NCBI RefSeq assembly: GCF_017094465.1
Contig: NZ_CP064791.1
Coordinates: forward strand, 1,240,001 to 1,304,000
Length of the DNA: 64,000 nucleotides
Direction of reading: 5' to 3'
From: Halapricum desulfuricans
GTDB taxonomy: Archaea > Halobacteriota > Halobacteria > Halobacteriales > Haloarculaceae
Numbering within the stretch: the first letter of the stretch is position 1; each line of letters opens with the position of its first letter. The notes under the pieces were generated by a model. It saw only the letters and a program-made list of their open reading frames with translations. It had not been told where the DNA came from and did not search any database. Positions 41,611-49,593 of this stretch are shown piece by piece. The position numbers and the translations under genes are program-made.

Positions 41611-42342
41611 TCACTCGCGCTCGCGGTGTTCGGCCAGCGCCTCCTCGATCGAGAGGTCACCGACCGCGACCCGCCGGGCAAGCGTCTCGTCGATGGCCCT
41701 GTTGGTCTCGCTTTCCTCCCGTGAGCGATCCTTGATGCGCTGAATCTCGCCGGCCGTGGGCTCGATGTCCCGAGATTCGACCGGGTTGCCGTCCATGCGA
41801 GCGATATTGGTCGCCGCCAGCACGTCGCCCATGCCACGGGCCCCGCTGCCGAGATACGGGGTCGTCCCGGTCTCGTCGACCAGTTCGACGGGCGCGTCGA
41901 TGTCGTCGATGATCCGCGCACCGACGAGTCTCGCGCCGTCGCCGATCCGTACGAGCGGGTCGACGGCGTCCTCGACCTCACGGGCGACCACCTCGGCGGC
42001 CCCGGCCGCAGGGACCTGAAACGCCGCGACGACGATGTCGTCCACGAGGACAGCGATCCCCGGTTTCTCACCCGGATCGATTCCGACGACCGTCCGGCCG
42101 TCCCCGCCCCGGAGTCTGGCGAGGGCGTCCTCGACGGCACGACGCGGCGTCTCGGGGCTGGCCGTGACGACCGGCACGTCCGTCGGTGCCTCGATCGCTT
42201 CTCCGGGGCCGACGATCGCGAGCGATGCGCGCTCCGGCAGCGGCCCATCGGCATCGACGGTCGTGAACTCGACGTTGCGGTCCCGCAACGCCTGGACGAC
42301 CCCGTGATACACTTCGAAATCCGCTGTAGCGACGACGATCAC
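41611..42342 (-). CDS. RNase H-fold haloarchaeal protein, unknown function
   Basis: A GTG start at 42342 (MIVVATADFEVYHG) gives 243 residues. An N-terminal nucleotide-binding-like domain precedes a RuvC/RNase H-like core that starts VVGIDPGEKPGIAVLVDD (about residues 88-105), the first strand with its catalytic-type Asp. Later acidic positions (LVDETGTTPYL; ARGMGDVLAATNIARM) could complete a metal site. It may be a nuclease or a degenerate relative of Holliday-junction resolvases. It lies divergent to another RNase H-fold gene. A GTG 18 codons further upstream is less likely. Confidence 0.65.
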   Translation of the reverse strand: MIVVATADFEVYHGVVQALRDRNVEFTTVDADGPLPERASLAIVGPGEAIEAPTDVPVVTASPETPRRAVEDALARLRGGDGRTVVGIDPGEKPGIAVLVDDIVVAAFQVPAAGAAEVVAREVEDAVDPLVRIGDGARLVGARIIDDIDAPVELVDETGTTPYLGSGARGMGDVLAATNIARMDGNPVESRDIEPTAGEIQRIKDRSREESETNRAIDETLARRVAVGDLSIEEALAEHRERE

Positions 42343-42437
42343 ACTGGTTCCCGTCTTCCGATCACGTCGCTGCGAAAGTAAAACCCTCGACAGCACTGTT
42401 GGCCGGGATTTACTAACGTCCCCACCGAATTGCGACT

Positions 42438-43172
42438 ATGGCCCCGTACGTCGGCGTCGACTGGGCATCGAGCGGGTGGCTGACCGTCGCCACTGACGGC
42501 GACGGCTGGACGGCGACGATGCATCCCTCGATACACAGCGTCTGGTTCACACACCGCGACGCGACCGCGATCCTGGTCGACATTCCCATCGGCCTCCCCG
42601 ATACCGAGCGCCGGGCCTGCGACCGCGCGGCGAAGGAGTTTCTCGACGACCGGGCGAGCAGCGTCTTCTGGACGCCGTGTCGGGCGGCCGTCGAGGCGCG
42701 GACCTACGAACGGGCGAAGGAAGCAAACCAGAACTGCCGGGGCGACAGCCTGTCGAGTCAGGCGTGGGGGTTGATACCGCGGATCCGCGAGGTCGATCGG
42801 CTCCTCCGGGACGGCGTCGATACGGAGTCGGTCATCCTCGAATCCCATCCGGAGGTCTGTTTCACCGCGCTCGGCGGTGAGGGGTCCCTGCCGTCGAAAC
42901 ACGACGAGGACGGGATCGAAGCGCGACTGGACATCCTGGAATCGGTCGACGATTCGCTTGCGGACGTCTACGAGCGGTTCGAGGCGTCGCTCATCGAGGA
43001 GCAACCCACCTGGGCGCGACGGATCGGCGCGTCGAACCGCGACGATCTGCTCGACGCGATGGTACTGGCGCTGACCGCGAAACTCGGCGGCGGCGACTTC
43101 CGGACGCTTCCGGAGGAACCGCCGCTGGACGCCGAAGGACTTCCGATGCAGATCGTGTATACCGAGAGTTAA
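42438..43172 (+). CDS. DUF429 family protein (predicted RNase H-fold)
   Basis: The 244-residue protein fits DUF429. The first strand is YVGVDWASSGWLT with Asp8, then ILVDIPIGLPD, ERRACDRAAKEFL, SVFWTPCRAAVEA and the C-terminal NRDDLLDAMVLALTA with conserved Asp pairs. These acidic positions match RNase H-like metal sites, and members are predicted nucleases of unknown substrate. It is divergent from the GIDPGEKPG protein, with 95 bases between them. Confidence 0.82.
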   Translation: MAPYVGVDWASSGWLTVATDGDGWTATMHPSIHSVWFTHRDATAILVDIPIGLPDTERRACDRAAKEFLDDRASSVFWTPCRAAVEARTYERAKEANQNCRGDSLSSQAWGLIPRIREVDRLLRDGVDTESVILESHPEVCFTALGGEGSLPSKHDEDGIEARLDILESVDDSLADVYERFEASLIEEQPTWARRIGASNRDDLLDAMVLALTAKLGGGDFRTLPEEPPLDAEGLPMQIVYTES

Positions 43173-43249
43173 GCACGGCGCGCTGGCCGTTCGTCCAGCG
43201 ATCTCCACCCGTGCAGGCGGGGAGAGCGAGGCAGGGCCTGCGCCAGCGT

Positions 43250-44536
43250 TCACAACGCGTCGGTGTCGAGGCTGGCATCGGGAACGGCAGCGGTAAGCGA
43301 ACCGCGGGCGCGAACGGCCGCGATCGCGACCTCGATCGGGTCGATCCGCGTTCGGGAGTCGTCGTGCTCGACGACCAGGACCATCCGGCCCATATCGTCC
43401 CAGTCCGCGCTACGCTGGCGGCGCAGTACCTCCGCGAGATAGCCCGCGACGCCGACGACGTGGGCGGTCAGTAGCATGGATTCCTGATCACTCTCGTCGC
43501 CGAGTTCCACGTCGACGAAGCGGTCGCGATCGAGTTCCGTTTCGAGGAGCGTATCGAGCCGATCGAGCGACTCGACGGTGAAATCGAGGTCGTACTCCGG
43601 CCACCGCTCCGCGAGGTCTTCGGCTCCGGCACGGAGGCGTTCGGCGGCGTCCTCGATTTCACCGTCGGAAGCGACAGTCTCGATGTCCGCCCGGTCGAGG
43701 TCGACTGGCGTGTCGCCGTCGCCTGCCCGGCCGGAGAGGTTGAGTCGATCGGCCAGCGCGTCGTGCATCCCGGTGAACGTCGATTCGCCGGTCAGGCAGT
43801 CCTCGGCGACCTGGAACACGGTCACTGTCGCACCGGCGGCCTCGCTGTCGGGCCCGGACGGGACGGCAACCGTCCAGCCGGTGCCGGTCTCCTGTTGCCA
43901 GGTACCGTCGTGCTGTCGGACCAGCACTTCCCCGAAGTAGCTGCCTAATTGCGTTGCCGTCTCGGTGTACACGTCCGCGTCGTAGCCATCGTCGCCGAAC
44001 TCGACGTCCTCGAATCGCTCCGCGTCCCACTGTTCGGCGACGAGATCGTCCAGACGTGTGAGCGACTCCAGCGCGAAGTCGAGGTCGTACTCGCCCCAGA
44101 ATCCGGCGAGTTCGTCCGCGGCCTCGACGAACTCGACTCGGGGGTCGTCCTCGGGAACCATGTCAACCTCACTCGAGTCAGTCACACCTGCGTCAGCATC
44201 GTCCGTTTCGGCCTCGGTGATCAATTCGGCGGCGTCGTCGGCCATATCGGGCCCGTCGTCGACCGTCTCTGTCGTTAGGTGATCGAAGTCACTCTCGTCG
44301 CCCGCCGGACCGTCTTCGACCGCTTCGTCGGGATCGTGAGTGTCCGGCTGCTCGGTGTGTTCGGGTTCGGACGTGGCGGCTTCGGTCGATGAGTCGGCGG
44401 CTTCCGAGGCCGATGTGTCGCCCGTTTCCGGCTCCGGCTCGTCGCCCGTTTCCGGTTTCGATTCGGGCGGCTCCGATTCGGCCGACTCCGACTCGCGCGC
44501 TCCGAGCACCGACCTGATCGTATCGAGCAGCCCCAT
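43250..44536 (-). CDS. Acidic haloarchaeal protein with two tandem copies of a novel domain
   Basis: The 428-residue protein has a very acidic, low-complexity N-terminus (residues 10-125, mostly E, D, S, T, P), then two related domains. The first (about 140-270) begins AGFWGEYDLDFALESLTRLD and the second (about 295-425) begins ERWPEYDLDFTVESLDRLD. Both share an EFGD/ELGD strand and a hydrophobic GSYFGEVL / AGYLAEVL helix. No signal peptide. The fold is not one I recognise. The first 11 residues (MGLLDTIRSVLG) may be an amphipathic helix. Confidence 0.7.
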   Translation of the reverse strand: MGLLDTIRSVLGARESESAESEPPESKPETGDEPEPETGDTSASEAADSSTEAATSEPEHTEQPDTHDPDEAVEDGPAGDESDFDHLTTETVDDGPDMADDAAELITEAETDDADAGVTDSSEVDMVPEDDPRVEFVEAADELAGFWGEYDLDFALESLTRLDDLVAEQWDAERFEDVEFGDDGYDADVYTETATQLGSYFGEVLVRQHDGTWQQETGTGWTVAVPSGPDSEAAGATVTVFQVAEDCLTGESTFTGMHDALADRLNLSGRAGDGDTPVDLDRADIETVASDGEIEDAAERLRAGAEDLAERWPEYDLDFTVESLDRLDTLLETELDRDRFVDVELGDESDQESMLLTAHVVGVAGYLAEVLRRQRSADWDDMGRMVLVVEHDDSRTRIDPIEVAIAAVRARGSLTAAVPDASLDTDAL

Positions 44537-44715
44537 ACAGGTGGATCACGGCCGGAGAAAAAAGGGGTTTCGACGGGGCGCCAGTACCACGCTGTGAGCC
44601 TTCCCGACTCATCTCGATCACCCTCGAACGGACCGGAACGTCGTCCAGAACCGTCTCTCAAATGGCTCTTTGAACTTTCGCTGGCTTTTGGCACGTTTCG
44701 CGCGTGGCTTCGTAT

Positions 44716-44988
44716 ATGTCCCAAACTGAACCCGCCGTTATACGGCTCGGTTCGACGGCTCTCCATCGACTCGTCACGGCCGTCGAAGCCGCTGGCTTCT
44801 GGGGATCGATCGCTCTCCCGCCCGGCTACGTCTTGGCGCTGGTGTTCGATCCGACGCCCGTGACGATCGCTGCTCTGATCGGTCTGAACGTCGCGTGTCT
44901 GGTAGTCGGCCACCGCCATCAGCCACGGGTCGATACTGCTGTCCTCGCGTCGGGTATCGCAACGACCGGCCGGGAGGGGAGCGACTGA
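44716..44988 (+). CDS. Small membrane protein upstream of a DUF7123 gene
   Basis: The 90-residue product from ATG 44716 (MSQTEPAVIRLGS) has two hydrophobic segments (about residues 26-45 and 50-66) and a polar tail. Its TGA overlaps the next ATG by one base, so both are translated together. An in-frame start at 44704 adds only four residues. Function unknown. Confidence 0.62.
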   Translation: MSQTEPAVIRLGSTALHRLVTAVEAAGFWGSIALPPGYVLALVFDPTPVTIAALIGLNVACLVVGHRHQPRVDTAVLASGIATTGREGSD

Positions 44989-45224
44989 TGTCACAGGCGA
45001 CGGCGGACAAGCGACGGCGCGTCGAACGCCTTCTCGAACAGCGCGTCGGCGACGAACCCATCTACGTCAAGAGCAAATTCCTCGCGGCGAAGCTCGAGCT
45101 GTCCCCACAGGAGATCGGGAGCGTTCTCGGTCGACTCGCCGATTCGTCTTCGAGGCTGACTGTCGAGAAGTGGTCCTACACCAACGCGACGACATGGCGA
45201 GTGGACACGAGCCGCAAAGAGTGA
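44988..45224 (+). CDS. DUF7123-like small winged-helix protein
   Basis: The 78-residue protein contains IYVKSKFLAAKLELSPQEIGSVLG split over a helix-turn-helix (KFLAAKLELS and QEIGSVLGRL) and ends TVEKWSYTNATTWRV. From memory this pattern is the haloarchaeal DUF7123 family, a stand-alone winged helix. It may bind DNA or RNA. No partner is obvious beyond the membrane gene upstream. Confidence 0.75.
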   Translation: MSQATADKRRRVERLLEQRVGDEPIYVKSKFLAAKLELSPQEIGSVLGRLADSSSRLTVEKWSYTNATTWRVDTSRKE

Positions 45225-45282
45225 TCGCACTGCCTGTGCACGGTTCCGAAACGCGGATACGGGCGCCCGACCAGCGGTGGGT

Positions 45283-45942
45283 ATGGACAGCGGAGGTGAG
45301 GATTATCAGGCCCGGGATGTCCGCGAGACCTACGAGACGATTGCGGAACACTTCTCGGAGACGCGTGCCCATCCCTGGCCCGAAGTCGAGACGTTCGTTT
45401 CGGACGCGTCGCCGGTGCACGTCGGCCTGGATCTGGGCTGCGGGAACGGTCGCCACGCCGCAGTGCTCCGGGACCGCTCCGAACTCGTGGTCGGGCTAGA
45501 CGCCAGCCGAAACCTCCTTGGGGAGGCCCGCGACCGCCTCGATGGGGGGTGGTCGCGGCTGGTCCAGGGCGATGCGGGCAGGTTGCCGCTCCGGTCGGAC
45601 AGTGTGGGGCTCGCAGTGTACGTCGCGACCTTGCATCACTTGCCCGGTCGAGAGCTGCGACGACGAAGCCTGGACGAACTGGCTCGCGTCCTCGGTCCCG
45701 ACGGGCGGGCGCTCGTGAGCGCCTGGAGTACCGCCCACGATCGGTTCGACGCGGACGCTGACACCGAGATCGGCTTCGATACGACCATCGACTGGACGCT
45801 GCCTGACGATACCGTCGTCCCGCGGTTCTACCACATCTATGCGCCCCAGGAGTTCGAGGCCGATCTGGCGGATAGCAATCTCCGGGTCGAGCGCGTCCGC
45901 GTGTCTAGCGGGAACTGTTACGCGGAGGTCCGAGGCGAGTGA
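45283..45942 (+). CDS. Class I SAM-dependent methyltransferase (Trm9/ABH8-like)
   Basis: The 219-residue protein has SAM motif I VGLDLGCGNGRHAAVL (about residues 47-62), acidic motif II VVGLDASRNLL, and GDAGRLPLRSDSVGLAVYV with the following LHHLP. This set, including YETIAEHFSETRAHPWPEV at the start, resembles yeast Trm9 and the ALKBH8 methyltransferase domain, which complete wobble-uridine modification. An archaeal tRNA role is plausible but unproven. The IS605 element begins within a few bases of its TGA. Confidence 0.82.
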   Translation: MDSGGEDYQARDVRETYETIAEHFSETRAHPWPEVETFVSDASPVHVGLDLGCGNGRHAAVLRDRSELVVGLDASRNLLGEARDRLDGGWSRLVQGDAGRLPLRSDSVGLAVYVATLHHLPGRELRRRSLDELARVLGPDGRALVSAWSTAHDRFDADADTEIGFDTTIDWTLPDDTVVPRFYHIYAPQEFEADLADSNLRVERVRVSSGNCYAEVRGE

Positions 45943-45978
45943 ACCGCCTCGGGGTCAAGCCCCGAGGCTTCCCGTGGT

Positions 45979-47253
45979 TTAGTCGGATACTCCCATCTGA
46001 CCATCGGCCTGATAGCCACGGGCGGTCGGATGGGTCACGGTCGGGGCGTCCACGGCCCCCGATGCCTGCCGTCGCACCTTCCGAACAACGGGAAGGCTGT
46101 TGAGAGCAGGCACATTCCAATCGAGTTTCTTCACGCCTTTTAGCGCGATATTGACGCTTGCACCACGGTCGCTGTGGTCTTGATGCTCACAATCCCGACA
46201 CTTGAACCGCTTCTTGTTGCGGTTCGCATGCTCCGTGTGTCCGCACATCGGACACCGCTGGCTCGTGTACTCGGGGTTAATCCACGCGGTCGGAATCCCC
46301 TCGAACAACGCCTTGTACGACGTATAGAACTGAAGGGCGCGGAACGGCAGGTGGTGCAAGCGTCGGTTCATCCGCGTACCGTAGTCGATACTGTCGCGCA
46401 TCTCTTTGAGGTCTTCAAAGACGATACACGGCTTCTCGAACTGACGGCTCCACTTCACGATGTGCCGAGACACCTTGTGAAGGCGGTCGCGGACGAACCG
46501 TTCCTCACGCCCTTCCAACGTGTCGTGGATGCTGTCTTTCCCCGCGTTCTGGACGCGCTTCCGCATCGTGAAGTAGCGGTGGCGCTCGAACTTGATTTCG
46601 GGGAAGTCGATAACTAACGTGTCTTCAGCCCCGTCTTTGGACAGAGCGGTGAGGGCCACGTTGTCCTCGTTCACGTCCACACCAACGACCGTCCGCGAGT
46701 CCTGCTTGTCTCGAACGGTCTGTTCGGTGTTGGTGACGTTGACGTGCAACTCGGCGTTGTCGTTGTGGAATAGGGCTTCTGCTGTCCCAATCTTCCACTC
46801 GTCACTTTCGAGCGCGGTCTTGAGAATGTCGAGGTGAGCGTCACTCCCTTTGAGAACGCCCTTGACGTGCTTGTAGGGCTTCGCGCTGATTCGGAACGTC
46901 ACGTCACCGTCGTCGGTGAGCGACAGGTTGTACCCTTCCTCGTAGTTCGCTCGAAGCGGGTACGCACCGCCCTTTGTGTGGCTCGGCTGGCCGAAGTCGT
47001 CGTACTCGTAGTAGTTCTCCATCGCGCCGAGAGCCTTAGCGACGACACGCTGGGTCGTGTTCTTCACGAGGTTAGCGTCGGCGGCCACGCGGTCAGGAAT
47101 CACATCCCAGTCCACGCCTTGTTTAGCGAGGCGGATGCTTTCGTTGTACACCGAGCGGGCTTCGAGCGTGGCGTCGTACAACAGACCCTCGTTGTCACTC
47201 TGAATGTCGAGTTGGAAGTCAAGCGTCTTGACGAGGGTCTGAGTGTCGGTCAT
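45979..47253 (-). CDS. tnpB: IS605-family TnpB (RNA-guided endonuclease)
   Basis: The 424-residue protein has the RuvC first Asp in TVVGVDVNEDNVAL, the Glu in CIVFEDLKEMRD, a zinc ribbon (CPMCG...CRDCE) and the third acidic site in HSDRGASVNIA. Catalytic residues appear intact. It belongs to a different lineage from the solo TnpB at 15295 (low similarity outside motifs). Its start overlaps the RHH gene stop by 4 bases. Its guide-RNA scaffold would cover the 3' end and the hairpin at 45946-45968, with the guide read out of the 3' end of the methyltransferase gene. Confidence 0.93.
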   Translation of the reverse strand: MTDTQTLVKTLDFQLDIQSDNEGLLYDATLEARSVYNESIRLAKQGVDWDVIPDRVAADANLVKNTTQRVVAKALGAMENYYEYDDFGQPSHTKGGAYPLRANYEEGYNLSLTDDGDVTFRISAKPYKHVKGVLKGSDAHLDILKTALESDEWKIGTAEALFHNDNAELHVNVTNTEQTVRDKQDSRTVVGVDVNEDNVALTALSKDGAEDTLVIDFPEIKFERHRYFTMRKRVQNAGKDSIHDTLEGREERFVRDRLHKVSRHIVKWSRQFEKPCIVFEDLKEMRDSIDYGTRMNRRLHHLPFRALQFYTSYKALFEGIPTAWINPEYTSQRCPMCGHTEHANRNKKRFKCRDCEHQDHSDRGASVNIALKGVKKLDWNVPALNSLPVVRKVRRQASGAVDAPTVTHPTARGYQADGQMGVSD

Positions 47254-47387
47254 TCTTCGGAGTCGTTGAGCCAGTCGTTGACGAGTCCACGCACTACGTC
47301 GGACTTGGTTTCATCAGCCTCGATGCATTTCTTCGAGAACTCCTTGTACACGTCGTCCTCGAAGTCCACAGACAGTCGTTTCGTCAT
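47250..47387 (-). CDS. Ribbon-helix-helix (CopG-like) protein of the IS605 element
   Basis: The 45-residue frame MTKRLSVDFEDDVYKEF... ends LVNDWLNDSEE. The short N-terminal strand (KRLSVDF) and two helices (DVYKEFSKKCIE, TKSDVVRGLVNDWL) are the RHH DNA-binding fold. It overlaps tnpB by 4 bases (ATGA), and its ATG is about 55 bases from that of the divergent tnpA. It therefore sits at the element's bidirectional promoter and probably represses it, by analogy with RHH antitoxins. Confidence 0.85.
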   Translation of the reverse strand: MTKRLSVDFEDDVYKEFSKKCIEADETKSDVVRGLVNDWLNDSEE

Positions 47388-47442
47388 CTCACACCCTTAC
47401 TCAGATACTGAAATACTTAAGACTTGTCCACGTACTGTCTGT

Positions 47443-47841
47443 ATGGGTGAGAAGCGGTCGAACCACACGGTGTACAACGTCAACTACCACTTTGTGTGGT
47501 GCCCGAAGTACCGCCACGCGATACTCGAACCAATCGAGGAATCGCTGGAAGCAAGTTTCCGCGACGTGTGCAACGGGTACGGCTACGAGATACTGTCGCT
47601 AAACATCTCGCCCGACCACGTGCATCTGTTCCTCTCCGCTCACCCGAAGCACGCGCCAAGCAAGATTGTGCGGACGGCCAAGAGCATCACGGTGCGGGAG
47701 ATGTGGGAACAGCACGAACCATTCTTGGAGGAGTATCTGTGGGGTGGTGGGTCTTGGGAGGAATCGTACTACGTTGGGACAGCAGGCGATGTTTCGACTG
47801 ACACGATTGAGCGGTATATCGAGCGCACGGAACACGTTTAG
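47443..47841 (+). CDS. tnpA: IS200/IS605 transposase TnpA (HUH Y1)
   Basis: The 132-residue protein has the full Y1 transposase fold: start HTVYNVNYHFVWCPKYR, HUH motif in SPDHVHLFL (His about 59 and 61), and the catalytic Tyr near the end in GGSWEESYYVG (about 109-110). It cuts and joins single-stranded DNA at the subterminal hairpins. Length is complete, so the element could be active. Start ATG 47443 follows an A/T-rich stretch (gaaatacttaagac). Confidence 0.94.
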   Translation: MGEKRSNHTVYNVNYHFVWCPKYRHAILEPIEESLEASFRDVCNGYGYEILSLNISPDHVHLFLSAHPKHAPSKIVRTAKSITVREMWEQHEPFLEEYLWGGGSWEESYYVGTAGDVSTDTIERYIERTEHV

Positions 47842-47885
47842 CGGAGCGTACGGCCTTCACCCTCGGAGTCAAGCCCCGAGGCACT

Positions 47886-48149
47886 CGGCCTGCTCCGCCC
47901 GTAGATCCCGGCCGGGTATGGCGAGTCCGAAAGGAAACACCCTTAGTGACCCCCCCGCTACAGACGGGTGCAAAGCGCGCGCCGGTGTCCAGTCGGGCAC
48001 TGGTGAGCAGAGTGAACGAGTGCCGGTGGTGAGCAAATCCGGAGGATTTGCGAGCCTCGGCGCACGAGCGAACAACGTGAGCGATGTGCGCCGGTGTTGA
48101 GACGGACGCAGTCCGTCGATGCACGGCGTGATGTGAACGAAGTGAACGA
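47886..48149. repeat. Non-coding region with tRNA-Gly 5'-end fragments and small hairpins
   Basis: The tRNA-Gly 5' sequence GCGCCGGTG recurs at 47979-47987 and 48088-48096, with a near copy (GTGCCGGTGGT) at 48020-48030, before the real tRNA at 48150. Triloop hairpins AAATCC-GGA-GGATTT (about 48035-48049) and GACGGAC-GCA-GTCCGTC (about 48101-48117) lie between them. No gene is present. It looks like debris of repeated insertions at the tRNA. Confidence 0.5.
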
Positions 48150-48220
48150 GCGCCGGTGGTCTAGTGGTATGACAAGGGCCTTCCAAGCCCTCGACCCGGG
48201 TTCAATTCCCGGCCGGCGCA
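48150..48220 (+). tRNA. tRNA-Gly (anticodon UCC)
   Basis: 71 bases fold as a cloverleaf: acceptor GCGCCGG with CCGGCGC and discriminator A, D-arm with TCTAGTGGTATGA, anticodon stem AGGGC/GCCCT with loop CTTCCAA (anticodon TCC at loop positions 3-5), and T-arm CCGGG-TTCAATT-CCCGG. No intron. The 3' CCA is not encoded. Confidence 0.95.
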
Positions 48221-48305
48221 TTTCTGGCGCTTGCAAACCCGCGAGCGCCGAATGCGTTTTGAGGGAATTGAATTACGGCAGACCGAACGGAGTGAGGTCT
48301 GGCAT

Positions 48306-48320
48306 CGGGTTCAATTCCCG
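48306..48320 (+). repeat. Repeat of the tRNA-Gly T-arm
   Basis: CGGGTTCAATTCCCG repeats 15 bases of the tRNA-Gly T-arm (48197-48211), 109 bases downstream. There is no acceptor or anticodon arm around it, so it is not a tRNA gene. It may be an attachment-site remnant of an element integrated at the tRNA 3' half. Confidence 0.5.
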
Positions 48321-48416
48321 TAGCGAGTTTCTCCGGCATGCCGCCAGAGACGCGGTGAACATCGGCGATGGTGATGGAGGCGATACACCTTTTCGACAAC
48401 CATCCGTATTGTAGTT

Positions 48417-49067
48417 ATGGCAATTGAAGCGACGTTCACTGCGACTGACGGTGAATTTCCACTAGCTGCCGTCTTCGCGGAGTTTCCCACCGCCGAAATA
48501 GAACTAGACCGCGTCGTTCCGACGGATAAATTCATCATCCCGTATTTTTGGGTTCGGGATGTCGATATCGAGACCATCTCGATGGAGAACGTCACGCACC
48601 CGGGCATCCACGATATTCGGGCGGTCGATAACGTGGACGGGGCTGCGTTTATTCGCATCGACTGGGACTTGGCCTACGAGAGCGTCTTAACCGCAATTAT
48701 CGAAACCGACGTAAACCTCATCTCCGCGCTCGGGAGAGAAAACCGATGGTCGTTCGAATTTCGGGCTGAATCACGACAGGCTCTGGCCGACTTCCAGTCG
48801 TACTGTCGAGACCACGACATTCCGCTCGAACTGACGCAACTTCACGCCCTCTCGCCGCTAGAGTCGGGCCAGGAGTACGACCTGACCGACGCACAGCGCG
48901 AAGCAATGACAGTCGCGTACACGCTGGGCTATTATGATTCTCCACGAGAGGCGACTCGACAGGACGTAGCGAACGAACTCGGTATTTCACCGCAGGCTGT
49001 TGGGTCTCGGCTTCAGAGAGGAACTCGACGATTGATCTCAAGCACACTTAAGCGCCACGATGAATAG
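48417..49067 (+). CDS. Bat-type helix-turn-helix (HTH_10) regulator
   Basis: The 216-residue protein has an N-terminal beta-rich sensor-like region (1-150) and a C-terminal HTH_10 domain: LTDAQREAMTVAYTLGYYDSPR then QDVANELGISPQAVGSRLQRGTRRL (helices near residues 160-210). This is the bacterioopsin-activator family, very common in haloarchaea. It lacks the PAS/GAF parts of Bat itself. Codon use is less GC-rich than surrounding housekeeping genes, and it lies just after the tRNA, consistent with acquisition by transfer. Target genes unknown. Confidence 0.87.
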   Translation: MAIEATFTATDGEFPLAAVFAEFPTAEIELDRVVPTDKFIIPYFWVRDVDIETISMENVTHPGIHDIRAVDNVDGAAFIRIDWDLAYESVLTAIIETDVNLISALGRENRWSFEFRAESRQALADFQSYCRDHDIPLELTQLHALSPLESGQEYDLTDAQREAMTVAYTLGYYDSPREATRQDVANELGISPQAVGSRLQRGTRRLISSTLKRHDE

Positions 49068-49128
49068 TATAAAAATACATTTCTAGCGAAAAAGTCAGTA
49101 GCATCCCGCCGACCCTCATATTCAAGGT

Positions 49129-49431
49129 ATGGAATATACACTGAGAGGTGGCGATGAAGAGGAAGAGTTCGAGGACGAGGATCTGATATACAAAATTATC
49201 CATCTTATTGCTGAAGAGACTGATACGGATATCTGTGAATTACCCCCCGTGTACGAAACCATCGATCCAGACGCTCTCAATGCATTTCTCCGATGCTCGG
49301 ACAGCTCCGACACTCGTCCAAAGCGGTCGGTCGAGTTCTCGTACTGTGGCTATCGCGTTATGGTTGATTCGACCAGACAGGTCACACTCCACCCGGAATC
49401 TGGGCCCACGGATTCAATACCGGCTATCTGA
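49129..49431 (+). CDS. HalOD1 output-domain protein
   Basis: The 100-residue protein matches the haloarchaeal output domain HalOD1: IHLIAEETDTDICELPPVYE then TIDPDALNAFL, and the C-terminal strand pair VEFSYCGYRVMVD. HalOD1 is usually found alone or fused to receivers and is thought to be a signalling output, mechanism unknown. It precedes a 48-residue frame and a receiver gene in the same direction. Low GC compared with the chromosome. Confidence 0.82.
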   Translation: MEYTLRGGDEEEEFEDEDLIYKIIHLIAEETDTDICELPPVYETIDPDALNAFLRCSDSSDTRPKRSVEFSYCGYRVMVDSTRQVTLHPESGPTDSIPAI

Positions 49432-49446
49432 GGCTGAGACAGATCC

Positions 49447-49593
49447 ATGTCTACAACAGATGCCAGAAAATTGTACGCCGAGGACGAAATCCTGCTGAAA
49501 TTAGAGAACGCGATGGCAGAGGCGTCAGGTGCAGTTAAATCTGACATCCAAGCTGCAATCGAAGAGAGAAAAAAGGAACTACGCGATAACTGA
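49447..49593 (+). CDS. 48-residue helical protein
   Basis: The frame MSTTDARKLYAEDEIL... ends IEERKKELRDN and is almost wholly helical, without hydrophobic membrane segments. Its TGA shares one base with the ATG of the receiver gene. This placement between HalOD1 and a receiver suggests a small accessory signalling protein. It has no family I know. Confidence 0.55.
   Translation: MSTTDARKLYAEDEILLKLENAMAEASGAVKSDIQAAIEERKKELRDN

Larger units (their letters stand above)
45944..47885. mobile_element. IS200/IS605-family insertion sequence (tnpA, RHH gene, tnpB)
   Basis: A complete element with divergent tnpA (plus strand) and an RHH-tnpB pair (minus strand). Both ends carry the direct repeat GTCAAGCCCCGAGGC (45954-45968 and 47868-47882). 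The left copy sits in a 9-bp stem, GCCTCGGGG with CCCCGAGGC (45946-45968). The right copy sits in a shorter CCTCGG/CCGAGG stem (47861-47881). IS605 elements have such subterminal hairpins and no terminal inverted repeats or target duplications. Exact cleavage sites are not resolved. Confidence 0.85.

Noticed and set aside
48297-48330. Possible second tRNA from the GGGTTCAATTCCC motif
   Set aside because: Only the T-arm is present. Reported as a repeat rather than a tRNA gene.
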